Source of the DNA: Spongilla lacustris
Taxonomy: Eukaryota > Porifera > Demospongiae > Spongillida > Spongillidae
NCBI GenBank assembly: GCA_949361645.1
Contig: OX442429.1
Location: forward strand, 8,272,194-8,336,193
Direction: 5' to 3'
Length of the DNA: 64,000 nt
The notes under the pieces are model-generated. The model saw nothing but the letters and a program-made list of their open reading frames with translations, was not told where the DNA came from and searched no databases. Below, piece by piece: positions 19,761 to 30,190 of this stretch (the first letter of the stretch is position 1; each line of letters opens with the position of its first letter). Position numbers and translations under genes: made by a program.

Positions 19761-20455
19761 GCATGCTCTTAACTAAACTGTTTTAACTTGGTCGGAAGAT
19801 CGATACGGCGCAAACGGTAGCCCTGCTATATAGCATTCAAAAAACATTAGTTGTAATTATAAATTTATAATAAATATACGTATTTTTCGACACAAGGTGA
19901 AGTCCACCCCTCCCCCTTCCTCGCCGCCTACTATACGGCCGAGCTCCAGGAGGCCCCCAGTACGGATGGGGGCCAAATTCCCCACGGGGCTGGGGCCAGA
20001 GGTCATATGGAGAAATGGCCCATAAATCGGCGGTCATCTTGCAAATTGAATTCTAAATAAACTCAAAAAATACTAAACATTGGGCTGAATTCGAATTTTA
20101 TTTTTCATTGCGTTGTAAGTATGCAACGTTATACAAAAATCAAGACAAAAATTTAATTACTATCGCAGGTAATTATAATTTCAACATGCCGTTAGTTTCA
20201 ATAACTAGCATTTCGTTAATAAACTCGTGCATGTATCCAGGCCAGCCCCACCCCATCCGACGAGGGGTGGATGCGCATCAATTAGCACATAGACATTTTT
20301 GTAAAGGTGGGTTATGTACAATTGCGGATTGTTACTAAGTGCAGAATGACACATTGTTACTGTTACAGAAGTGGCGGATATGCATCAGTACTATGCTTAC
20401 ATATAGTACACGCCACGTTCGCTAGTTGTAACCTAACGCGCTGACACCTATGGGG
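19761..20455. other. Non-coding interval
   Basis: AT-rich sequence with a GC-rich block near 19,905-20,010. No gene, RNA or clear repeat boundary is seen. Confidence 0.4.
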
Positions 20456-20460
20456 GCCGC

Positions 20461-20545
20461 AGGCGCGTATCCAGAAATTGAAGGAGGGGGGTGCCGAACG
20501 GATAGCGCGCGAAGCGCGCGCAAAATTTTTTGCAACCACGCCCAC
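20461..20545 (+). mobile_element. MITE-like end with GCGCGCGAAGCGCGCGC hairpin
   Basis: CAGGCGCGTATCCAGAAATT, a G-run and the GCGCGCGAAGCGCGCGC hairpin followed by a run of T resemble 8,154-8,250. A right end was not located. Confidence 0.4.
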
Positions 20546-20965
20546 TCAGCAGTATAGTTTAACAGAAATACAACGGCTCAATCGGCAAGAATGTCTGCAA
20601 TCGCCAAGGATGGCGCCGAGCGCATACACTAATAGGGTGCATGCATATATATCCAGAAGCCGCCGAAGCCGGAGTGCATTAACACACTAAATGATCCGCT
20701 GAGTATGTTGTGAATACCGATAAGCGCTCTGGCATTTGCCAGCAATGCAGCTTTAAAATACTGTGGGTACAATCTGCTGATGGAAGATCTGCAAACTTCT
20801 GAATTGTATCCATGCCAAGGATAAATTTAGAGCCATTTATATTGTAAAAGTGCATGTAATCAGCACCTGGCTTCAAGTGGTTGACGAAGTAGTAACTAAA
20901 ATGCGCTTTTCAGCTGCTGGACGACTTACAGTCAACGGAATCCAACTACGTATATACATGTTCCA

Positions 20966-21153
20966 ACGAAAAAATGTCTCGTGTTTTAAACTAGCGCATC
21001 TTCGTAATCGTTAACGCTTCCCGACATCCTGTTTAGCATTTCAGGAAAGAGCTGGTACTCCAGGCAACAGGATTTTAAAGAACGGCACGCATGCAGCTGC
21101 GTTCATGATTACGAAGATACGCTCGTTTAAACACGAGACATTTTTTTCGGTGG
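20966..21153. mobile_element. Short MITE with ~45-bp inverted ends
   Basis: The left end (CGAAAAAATGTCTCGTGTTTTAA...CTTCGTAATC) and right end (GATTACGAAGATACGCTCGTTTAAACACGAGACATTTTTTTCG) are imperfect inverted repeats around a ~100-bp centre. No gene is present and the target duplication is unclear. Confidence 0.7.
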
Positions 21154-21238
21154 GGGCAGAGTGGACTTTACGGTAATCTTATATAGTGATGTTAATAATA
21201 GAAGTGAATTGAATTAAATTACCGCGCTAAAGCGTACG

Positions 21239-21336
21239 TATCTCCTGTCACATGCCCTACATGGTAATCACCCTTCCCACTTGACCAACATTTGGTGCCA
21301 GCATCTATTCGCACGTCGCAGCACATTACAACATAG
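21239..21336 (-). repeat. Terminal Y repeat of split-direct-repeat element
   Basis: TCTCCTGTCACATGCC...CAGCACATTACAACATAG matches 21,926-22,022. Confidence 0.9.
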
Positions 21337-21745
21337 AAACCACCAATAACGCATAAACATATACACAACTGATCGGCCACTCAATCTTCAACCACTCAGT
21401 CCTGACATCACACCGCAGTCATCCAATGCCGAACCACCATCCTGATTGTCCAGCAGAACCCAATAACCCAATAACCAGACACATAACACACATAACACAC
21501 ACACAAGAGCAGTGGGCATAAAGAAAACCTAGCTAACTATATTTAGAACAGGTGAGCCCACACCTGATCTTGGAAAAAACCTTCTGAAGGAAAAAATTCC
21601 ACCATTTGGGGCAAAAACCTTCCTAGCTAAACTGCTCTCCCACATACACACAGATACAACAACAAACAGCTCCTCCTCGTCAGATTCCCTCCATCAGCTT
21701 TATGTCTGTCAAGGATCACCTGCAAGTGCTCGACAATACAAGGGG
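21337..21745. other. Spacer between terminal Y and internal X-Y repeats
   Basis: About 410 bp without an open gene. It includes GAACAGGTGAGCCCACACCTGATC (an inverted repeat) near 21,545 and a TTGGAAAAAACCTTCTGAAGG hairpin. Similar wording occurs near 39,335-39,400, suggesting a relative there. Confidence 0.5.
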
Positions 21746-22022
21746 AAAAAACTGCAAGCCACACCACGTGCGTTTAGAATGCCTAGAATGACTCAATAAC
21801 CCCTTCACTCCCTTATCAACCCTCCGACCACGTGTTTCACCCTTCCAACCAATCGCCATTCAGGCTATATTTAGACAGGAGCTTATTTCCTGTCTAATTC
21901 AATCCTTTCAACCGACAGGAAATATATCTCCTGTCACATGCCCTACATGGTAATCACCCTTCCCACTTGACCAACATTTGGTGCCAGCATCTATTCGCAC
22001 GTCGCAGCACATTACAACATAG
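21746..22022 (-). repeat. Internal X-Y junction of split direct repeats
   Basis: X (21,746-21,927) abuts Y (from ~21,926). The joint GACAGGA-AATATATC-TCCTGTC is a pair of 7-bp inverted arms around an 8-bp centre, the shape expected of a tyrosine-recombinase crossover site. X also contains a second GACAGGA...TCCTGTC pair (GACAGGAGCTTATTTCCTGTC). Confidence 0.88.
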
Positions 22023-22050
22023 GCACACAACGACAGCAAAGCAAGCATAG

Positions 22051-23055
22051 TTAAATCCCCAAACTCTTAGACACAGATAGACGACTGTCCACCGAGTCCT
22101 TGACGTAGCCGTCCTTAGCTGACTCGGACCGCCATCGGCCGTGCCGCTTAAACAGCCGATCAGGCACCCCAGCATTAGCTGCAGCCGTTGCACCCCCCGC
22201 CCTTAAACTATGCATACCAAACTGCAGCGGGTCCATACCCAACATAGCAATCTTCGCCAGCAGCAGCTCCCTCAGCCTGGAGTAGCTCAGCCCACCAGAC
22301 TTGCGCAGCGTCTCCCCACCCTTGGAGTTGACGATAGCCCTGAAAATCTGCGACTCTCCATTCAGGTGACCCATACGAAAATATCTCTCCATCATCTGCA
22401 CCGGGCACGTAATAGCACCTGTTCTCCCCACCAGCAATGAGTCACCCTCTCTAAACTGATCTGTTTTACTGGATCGTATACTCAACACCATACCCTCCTC
22501 CTTAAACTTCACGTCCGCGCACTCCAGCTTCAGCAACTCTTCGCACCTCATAAAACCCGCAAACCCCACCAAACAAATAGCTAGCAACCTGACCTCCGAC
22601 AAGGAAGGTTCGGGTCCTGCAGCCACCACCATCGCCTTCAGCATTTCCGCTGTCACCGGCTCCTTCCTCACCTTCGGCTGTGCTAACAAACGCCTATGTC
22701 CTGCCAGAGCAGCCTGCACCAAAGGTAGACTGCTCACCGGTGGTAGCCCTGATACCTGATGTAGCCAGGAAAGTGCATTCACTGCCTCCTCTATTGCCGA
22801 TTTTGACTGCACGGACTGGCTAAGATGTTGAAGGTAGAGGACTATGTGAGCCTCCTGAGCAGGGAAACTCGGAACGCCCTGCCTGGCTTCTGCCCAAAGC
22901 TTCCATCTCTGGAAGGCACCAATGTACTTTCTCACTGTACTATCGGCCTTCCCGCTAAGCAGCGTATCCGGGACCTCCCTTGCCAACCGCTGCAACTCCG
23001 GGTCCTTCAAATCTGCAAGTTGCGACCAAACCCCTGCCGCTTCCAAATCTACCAT
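22051..23055 (-). CDS. Tyrosine recombinase (integrase) of Ngaro-like element
   Basis: Starting at the ATG at 23,055 (MVDLEAAGVW) the protein has 334 residues. The frame is open further upstream into the minisatellite, but that part looks non-natural. The N-terminal helical DNA-binding part spans ~1-120 (STVRKYIGAFQRW is the SAM-like core). The catalytic part has Arg170 (FAGFMRCEEL), His282 and Arg285 (MHSLRAGGAT), His305 (KRHGRWRS) and Tyr317 (DGYVKD), i.e. all tetrad/pentad residues. It would recombine circular cDNA into the genome at the repeat junction. A TTCTCTTGTTTTCCCATGGTAG run at the start resembles a splice acceptor, so expression from a spliced transcript is possible. Confidence 0.9.
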   Translation of the reverse strand: MVDLEAAGVWSQLADLKDPELQRLAREVPDTLLSGKADSTVRKYIGAFQRWKLWAEARQGVPSFPAQEAHIVLYLQHLSQSVQSKSAIEEAVNALSWLHQVSGLPPVSSLPLVQAALAGHRRLLAQPKVRKEPVTAEMLKAMVVAAGPEPSLSEVRLLAICLVGFAGFMRCEELLKLECADVKFKEEGMVLSIRSSKTDQFREGDSLLVGRTGAITCPVQMMERYFRMGHLNGESQIFRAIVNSKGGETLRKSGGLSYSRLRELLLAKIAMLGMDPLQFGMHSLRAGGATAAANAGVPDRLFKRHGRWRSESAKDGYVKDSVDSRLSVSKSLGI

Positions 23056-23223
23056 GGGAAAACAAGAGAAGTGAATCCAATAGACTACCCTGACCCGCAC
23101 AGCCAGGCTACACCAAGCCAACCCTCTTGGGCCACACGGTCCAACCATCGTTGACCTGGCCCCCTGGGTTCTGTTTGACCCATGGTCAAACCTAGGCCCC
23201 CTGGGCCTGTCACTGCTCTCCGG

Positions 23224-23775
23224 CAGCCACATTGACCACACTGGTCAATGACACACAATCCTGCTCCCTGGCAGCCACAATGACCACACTGGTCGAATGC
23301 AGACAATCCTGCCCCCGGCAGACACAAGACCACACTGGTCGGACAAAACACAATCCTGCCCCCAGCAGACACAATGACCACACTGGTCGAACAAAATGCA
23401 ATCCTGCCCCCGGCAGACACAAGACCACACTGGTCGAATGCAGACAATCCTGCCCCCCGGCAGACACAAGACCACACTGGTCGAATGCAGACAATCCTGC
23501 CCCCCGGCAGACACAAGACCACACTGGTCGAATGCAGACAATCCTGCCCCCCGGCAGACACAAGACCACACTGGTCGAACAAAATGCAATCCTGCCCCCG
23601 GCAGACACAAGACCACACTGGTCGAATGCAGACCAATCCTGCCCCCCGGCAGACACAAGACCACACAGGTCGAACAAAAACACAATCCTGCCCCCGGCAG
23701 ACACAAGACCACACTGGTCGAACAAAAAAACACAATCCTGCCCCCGGCAACATATTACCACACTGGCTGAAAGCT
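23224..23775. repeat. ~46-bp minisatellite inside the Ngaro-like element
   Basis: About 12 copies of a unit CAATCCTGCCCCCCGGCAGACACAAGACCACACTGGTCGAATGCAGA are present, varying in C-run length and in AATGCAGA versus AACAAAA. Each unit has small palindromes (GACCACACTGGTC). All frames are unusually open, producing artefactual repetitive peptides. It occupies the place where the rest of RT and RNase H would be expected. Confidence 0.93.
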
Positions 23776-24041
23776 TGAAACATAGTGACAACTAAGACCA
23801 AACTGCCTCTTACAGGGACACAGGGTCATACTAAAAACCCACCCTCAAGGCCAGCAGACGATCGCTAGGCCTGCACTCTCCACACAAATTACCACCCGAT
23901 CTCCCCTGCAGCGTACATGCAGGTACCATTCTTACATCTACTACAAAAGATGCATAACCCATGCCATTAGTGCACAACAAAGGCCAAAAGGGAGCTGACT
24001 CCCAGCATGGCACTACAAGTGTACCACTAGCATGACACACT

Positions 24042-25337
24042 TCAGCGTGCTTCATCACCCTCACCACTAATGATGGCGGTGGACACCACCAGTTGTTCTC
24101 CCCACCACCCCACTCCACCGTAAATGCATCCACATATGAATGGCTGTTCAGTTACCTCCTCCACAAACCCTCCTCCCACCAAGTCTGCTACTGCCTTGCA
24201 TACAAACACGCTATTAGCGTAGGCTGTATTTTTATTGCCCCTTCTATAAGCTGGCGGTTCCACATGGAATGGCAACATGTACCCGTCTCTAATCATGTCA
24301 ATGATCCATTGTGTAGCATGAAGCTCTTCTACCCAATACTCCACATGCTGCCTTAACCTGCCCTTAACAGCCATACTATTCTTCTCCACTTCCTCATACT
24401 CCCAGCACCTCTGCGTACATGCTAACTCATCCCCATCAGTCCCCGCCTCAGGTGACAACTCAACAGTATGTGACACCTCAAGGGACAACTCATCCTGCAA
24501 CACAACAGGTGATAAACCCTCACCATGTGCTGCTTCCTGATCAGGGGCAGCTGAACCCCCCACCCCAAGTGCACTGGTATCCCCACATATACCCCCACTG
24601 TTTTCTACTACCAAAGGATACACAACCACCGACTTCTTAGGGCATTCACGCTTGAAGTGACCTGCCTCGCCGCACCCATAGCACACCACCGGGCCGGAAC
24701 CCCGAGGCAACGCTGGCTTCCCGAGCGCTCCTGCTCCCGCCACCACTCCCGCTCCACTCCACCGCGCCGCTGCCCTAGCTCTGTCTTGCGCCTCATGCTC
24801 CATCTTCTTCCCCCTCTCAGCATCTTCCGACTTCCTTTTCTTCGCATTGGCCCTGCGCTCCGCCGCCCTTTCTGCCCTATCCAGCCTTTTCTCGTCATCC
24901 GAGTCGACTGCCAACGCGTCAGCCTCGTACTCGGTGACCACCGCCCAACCAAAATCCGAACGATCGGCCAACTTAATCAATTTCTGCCTATGCGACAGCG
25001 CGTCCTTACCGAGCTTCAGGCTCTGCTTGGCTTTCTCCAAGGCGACTTTAGCTGGACCGTCGGCCACGAGCCTAGCCGCGCGCGACAGCTGTGACTCCGC
25101 CTCGAGGATGTGATCCGTTACGTTCTCATTGAAAAAGGCCTGATCTTCGTGAGCCTTCTTCTGGAAATGGTACGGCTTCTCCGATTTCCTCGCTGCCCTC
25201 TCCGCCGCTTCCTCCTGTGCCGCCCTCAGTTCCGCTCGCAGCTCACGTGTTTCCCGCTGCGAACTTGTAATGGCGGCCAGTATGGTCTCCAACGGGTTGC
25301 TCGTCCCTCCTTGCGCCGAGACCCGAGCCTCCTCCAT
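24042..25337 (-). pseudogene. Gag protein fused to truncated reverse-transcriptase N-terminus
   Basis: The 431-residue frame begins at ATG 25,337 (MEEARVSAQGG), one base inside repeat X. Residues ~1-210 are helical and charged (Gag-like; DALSHRQKLIKLADRSDFGW is a conserved-looking block). A CCHC zinc knuckle CYGCGEAGHFKREC lies near 219-232. An acidic linker follows, then GRLRQHVEYWVEELHATQWI and IRDGYMLPFHVEPPAYR...FVCKAVADLVGGGFVEEVTEQP, the amino-terminal segment of DIRS/Ngaro-type RTs. The frame then leaves RT homology before any catalytic motif and stops. It is an internally deleted Gag-RT. Confidence 0.8.
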
Positions 25338-25516
25338 AAAAAACTGCAAGCCACACCACGTGCGTTTAGAATGCCTAGAATGACTCAATAACCCCTTCAC
25401 TCCCTTATCAACCCTCCGACCACGTGTTTCACCCTTCCAACCAATCGCCATTCAGGCTATATTTAGACAGGAGCTTATTTCCTGTCTAATTCAATCCTTT
25501 CAACCGACAGGAAATA
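25338..25516 (-). repeat. Terminal X repeat (5' end of Ngaro-like element)
   Basis: It is identical by eye to 21,746-21,924. It contains a TATATTTA box-like string and GACAGG/CCTGTC inverted arms, and probably carries the promoter. Confidence 0.9.
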
Positions 25517-26130
25517 TATATGCCAGCGAAGGGAAATTATGAGCGTACTCATCAGTTATTTGATTATTTTAATTATATTCATTCTTGGGTCGGAGGGGGG
25601 TGCCTTAGCCCCCTGAGCCCCCCCCTAAATACGCCACTGGGGCCGGGGACTGCGATCGCATACTGTACTCCTTCCAGCCAATCAATTTGCTCCCCCCATA
25701 ATTCAGGAACTGCCACAATCATGACCTCATCCTTTGATATCAACCTGTTCGTATTGTACTGTCTGAAAATAGCCGTATTAAAAGTTAGGAGCGCATATTC
25801 GTATGGGCCTAATAGGGGTGGTCCGTGCTACATGTATATGAAAGGAACGGTGAGTCTCAAATTATTGAATGCTTGAGTATCCTTTTTGCTTATGTGTCTT
25901 GTGGCTTCTTGGGGTGCATAAATTTGTATATACATGTATGCTGTGCTCTTTACATCTACCATTGTACGGTGCTTGGGTTTTAGCATACTGGCTTTATCTC
26001 CTGGGAAACATCAGCTAGTATGACTTCAGGCAACATGGCCACCGTGTGATCAAGCATACAGGTGAGTTAATGTTGTCCTGCACAGTATTATACTCACCAT
26101 CACACACATAACCCACAGATACTAACAAGT
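25517..26130. other. Non-coding interval with MITE-like end
   Basis: G/C-run sequence ending CCCCCTAAATACGCCACTG near 25,620-25,638 resembles a hAT/MITE right end. Its left partner was not found. The remainder holds no recognisable gene. Confidence 0.35.
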
Positions 26131-26137
26131 GTGCACT

Positions 26138-26510
26138 CCCATGGGTGCCCCCAGCTTTTCTAGAAGGGGGGGGGGGGGGGGGGGGGCAGAGGTGAGGGGA
26201 GGGGCACCAATTATAGGGCAGTGGCAGCGGAGCAATAAAAATTAAAAAAGTGATACGGCGGACTGGGGGGGGGGGGGTGGAAAGAGGGTCTTCAATATAT
26301 GAGCAGGGGTGTAACATAAAAGGTGCTACGGCGTTCGCTGTACTTGCCGTAGCGTCAGCGCCGCCTATGTAGGGAGGTGGGCAGGGGGGAGGCGCATGTA
26401 AGTAGAAATCAATACTGGGGCAGGGGTTAAATTATTTAACAAGCATTTATTACAAGGGGTTGGGGGTGGGACGCCATTGAGTCTCAAAATGGGGGGGGGT
26501 GCCCATGACT
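26138..26510. other. Poly-G-rich block, possible MITE
   Basis: Long G-runs lie at 26,166-26,186 and 26,265-26,278. CCATGGGTGCCCCC near 26,140 and GGGGTGCCCATG near 26,494 form an imperfect inverted pair. A target duplication is not convincing. Confidence 0.35.
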
Positions 26511-26929
26511 CAAAACACAGTCACACTCAGAATTCTATATTACTCACCCAACACATCAAATAACATTTTTCACCCCCAACATGAGCGTACACTCCCAGCA
26601 TAACACAACTATATGACCCCATCAGCATACACACCCAACTCATATTCTCCACCAACCACATACCAGTACACACTAGCAACAGTGTGCACATTCCCAATGA
26701 CCCTACACACCAACATAGTTTCAATGATGGGGCGGGAGTGCCCCACACCTCCCATATTTTTGCCCCTCTTGGCAATGAAGGGATAACAAGTTACACAACC
26801 CATTCACAGAATTGGCTCGCTTGGTATAAAGTCCTCCTAAAAGTTTCAACTTAACATTTGTCCCCCCCCCCACTGATGTTTTTTCTCGATGATGGATTGT
26901 GTCATGTTCCGTAGGCTCACATGTATAGT

Positions 26930-27560
26930 AGGCCCACATGAATTGGGGCCCTCATGTATTGTGGGCCTACATGTATAGTAGGCTAACATGTACTGTGGGC
27001 CCACATGTATTATAGGCCCACAAGTACAATAGGCCCCCATATGTTCTGGGCCCACAGGAATTGCGGGCCCATATGTATAGTAGCTTCACATGTATTGTGT
27101 ACCCACATGTACACTGGGCCATATCTTCTATGGGCACGCATGTATAGTAGTCCCAAATGTACTGTGGGCCAACATGTATTGTGCAACCATATGTATAGTA
27201 GGTCCATATGTATTGTAGGCAAACAGGTAAAGTAGGCCCACATGTATTGTACAGCGACATGTATTATGGGCCGCCATGTATTGCAAGCCCACATGACATG
27301 TACTAGGTTCCCCTATGTATAGAAGGCCCACATGTATTGTGGGCCAACAAATACTGTGGGCCCACGTGTACAATAGGCCCACATGTACCGTAGGCCCACA
27401 CATATAGTAGGCCCACATGAATTGGGGCCCTCATGTACAGCAGACCCAGACATACAGTAGGCCTACATGTATGGTAGGCCCACATGTATTGTGGGCCCAC
27501 ATGAACCGTGGGCCCACATGTATTTTGGACACATATATAGTAGGCCCCCCATGTACTGGT
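26930..27560 (+). repeat. Higher-order segment repeated at 31,130-31,620
   Basis: GAATTGGGGCCCTCATGTATTGTGGGCC, the CACAGGAATTG(C/T)GGGCCC block, and GACCCAGACATACAGTAGGCC occur in the same order in both places. The second copy lacks some units. Confidence 0.85.
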
Positions 27561-27711
27561 ACTGTGGGCCCACATGTAAATTAGGCCCACAAGTTCAGTA
27601 GTCCAACATGTATTGTAGGCCCACAAGTATTGGGGGCCCACTGTAAAGTAGGCCCAGATGTACAGTAGACCCAGTAGGCCCACATGTAAGTACTGTGGTT
27701 CCACATGTATT

Positions 27712-28680
27712 TTGTGCCCACATGTACAGTAGGCCCACATGTATAGTAGAACCACATGAATTGGGGCCCACATGTACTGCAGACCAAGACGTACAGCAGG
27801 CCAACCGGTATTGTAGGAACACAACTATTAGGCACCCACATGTATTGTTGGCCCACAAGTGTTGTGGGCCCACATTTACTGTGGGCCCACATGTACTGAG
27901 AGCCCACATGTACAGTAGGCCCACATGTATTGTGGGCCCACATGTACTGTGGGCCCACATGAACAGAAGGCCCAAATGTATAGTAGGTCCACATGTATTG
28001 TGGGCCCACATGTACTGTGGGCCCACACGTACTTTGGACACACACTTATAGTAGGCCCCCCATGTACTGTGGGCCCACATGTAATGTGGGCCCACATGTA
28101 AAGTAGACCCACATGTTCTGTAGGCCCACATGTTTTGTAGGCCCACATGTATTGTAAGCCCACATGTATTGGGGGCCCACATGTATAGTAGGCCCAGATG
28201 TACAGTAGGCCCAGTAGGCCTTCATGTACTGTGGTCTCACATGTACTGTGGGCCCACATGTGTTTTAGGTCATAATATATTCCTCACGTACTGTGGGCCA
28301 AGATGTATAATGGGTGTACGTGTATAGTAGGCCCTCCTGAATTGTAGGCCCACATGTATTGTGGGCCCACATGTATAGTACGTCCACTTGTATTGTGGGC
28401 TAACAATTAAATATTATATATATTATGGTCTAAAACACATGTTAGCCCACAGTACATGTGGGCCCACAATACGAGTGGGCCTACAATAAATGTGGGCCTA
28501 CTGTACGTCTGGGCCTACTATACATGTGGGCCCCCAGTACATGTGGGCTTACAGTACATCTGAGCCTCCTGTACCCTGTACTTGTGGGCCAACTTTACTT
28601 GTTAGCCCACAATACACGTGGGCCCACAGTACATGTGGGCCTTCTAAGCATGTGGGCCCACAATAGATGTGGTGTATAGT
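27712..28680 (+). repeat. Higher-order unit of the 17-bp array, copy 1
   Basis: This stretch, with marker strings such as AAGACGTACAGCAGGCCAACCGGTATTGTAGGAACACAAC, is repeated at 29,274-30,190. It includes a forward block, an AT-rich junction and an inverted block. Confidence 0.85.
28404..28440 (+). repeat. AT-rich switch-point spacer in 17-bp array
   Basis: AAATATTATATATATTATGGTCTAAAACACATG lies at a point where unit orientation flips. Close copies are at ~28,772-28,808, ~29,134-29,168 and ~29,932-29,965. Reverse-complement relics (TTTTAGG(T/C)CATAATATA) lie near 28,263, 29,806 and 31,764. Confidence 0.85.
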
Positions 28681-29273
28681 AGGCCCACCTGTTGTGTAGG
28701 CCCACATGTATTGTTCGCCCACATGTATAGTAGGCCCATATGTACTGTGGGCCCACGTGTATTGTGGGCTGACAAGTAAAGATTATATATATTGTTTTCT
28801 AAAACACATGTGGGCCCACAGTGCATGTGGGCCCACAATACATGTGGGCCTACAATACATGTGGGCCTACTGTACGTCTGGGCCTACTATACATGTGGGC
28901 CCCCAATACATGTGGGCATACAGTACATCTGAGCCTCCTGTACTTGTGGGCCAACTTTACTTGTTAGCCCACAATACACGTGGGCCCACAGTACATGTGG
29001 GCCTTCTAAACATGTGGGCCCACAATAGATGTGGTGTATAGTAGGCCCACCTGTTGTGTAGGCCCACATGTATTGTTCAGCCACATGTATAGTAGGCCCA
29101 TATGTACTGTGGGCCCACGTGTATTGTGGGCTGACAAGTAAAGATTATGTATATTGTGGTCTAAAACACATGTGGGCCCACAGTGCATGTGGGCCCACAA
29201 TACATGTGGGCCTACAATACATGTGGGCCTACTGTACGTATGGGCCTACTATACATGTGGGCCCCCAATATTT

Positions 29274-30190
29274 TGTGCCCACATGTACAGTAGGCCCACA
29301 TGTATAGTAGAACCACATGTATTGGGGCCTACATGTACAGCAGACCAAGACGTACAGCAGGCCAACCGGTATTGTAGGAACACAACTATTAGGCACCCAC
29401 ATGTATTGTAGGCCCACATGTGTTGTGGGCCCACATGTACTGTGGGCCCACATGTACTGAGAGCCCACATGTACAGTAGGCCCACATGGAGAGGGCCCAC
29501 ATTAACAGTAGGCCCACATGTATAGTAGGTCCACATGTATTGTGGGCCCACATGTACTGTGGGCCCACATGTATTTTGGACACACATACATAGTAGGACC
29601 CCCATGTACTTTGGGTCCACATGTAATGTGGGCCCACATGTAAAGTAGACCCACATGTTCAGTAGGCCCACACATTTTGTAGGCCCACATGTATTGTAGG
29701 CCCGCATGTGTTGGGGGCCCACATGTATAGTAGGCCCAGATGTACAGTAGGCCCAGTAGGCTCTCATGTATTGTGTTTTCACTTGTACTGTGGGCCCACA
29801 TGTTTTTTAGGCCATAATATACTCCTCATGTACTGTGGGCCAAGATGTATTGTAGGTATATGTGTATAGTAGGCCCACCTGTATTGTCGGCCGACATGCA
29901 TTGTGGGCCCACATGTATAGTGGGCTATCATTTAAATATTATATATATTATGGTCTGAAACACATGTTAGCCCACAGTACATGTGGGCCAACAATACATG
30001 TCGCCTGCAATACATGTGGGCCTACTGTACGTCTGGGCTTACTATACATGTGGGCCCCCAATACATGTGGGCATAGAATACATCTGAGCCTCCTGTACTT
30101 GTGGGCCAACTTTACTTGGTAGCCCACAATACACGTGGGCCCACAGTACATGTGGGCCTCCTAAACATGTGGGCCCACAATAGATGTGGT
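29274..30190 (+). repeat. Higher-order unit of the 17-bp array, copy 2
   Basis: It carries the same markers as 27,712-28,680 in the same order, with some units gained or lost. Confidence 0.85.

Larger units (their letters stand above)
21239..25516 (-). mobile_element. Ngaro/PAT-like tyrosine-recombinase retrotransposon with split direct repeats, RT deleted
   Basis: Read on the minus strand the order is repeat X (25,338-25,516), gag plus the first part of RT, a minisatellite, tyrosine recombinase, an adjacent Y-X pair (22,022-21,746), a spacer, and terminal Y (21,336-21,239). This is the A1-ORFs-B1A2-B2 split-direct-repeat layout of Ngaro/PAT elements. The X copies look identical and the Y copies nearly so, implying recent activity. 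Such elements normally carry RT and RNase H; here only the RT amino-terminal segment remains, so the copy must be non-autonomous. Confidence 0.85.

Noticed and set aside
23085..23801. Cys-rich repetitive protein frames across the minisatellite
   Set aside because: Several overlapping frames on both strands are open at once, which is a property of the 46-bp unit. No start or domain supports a gene.
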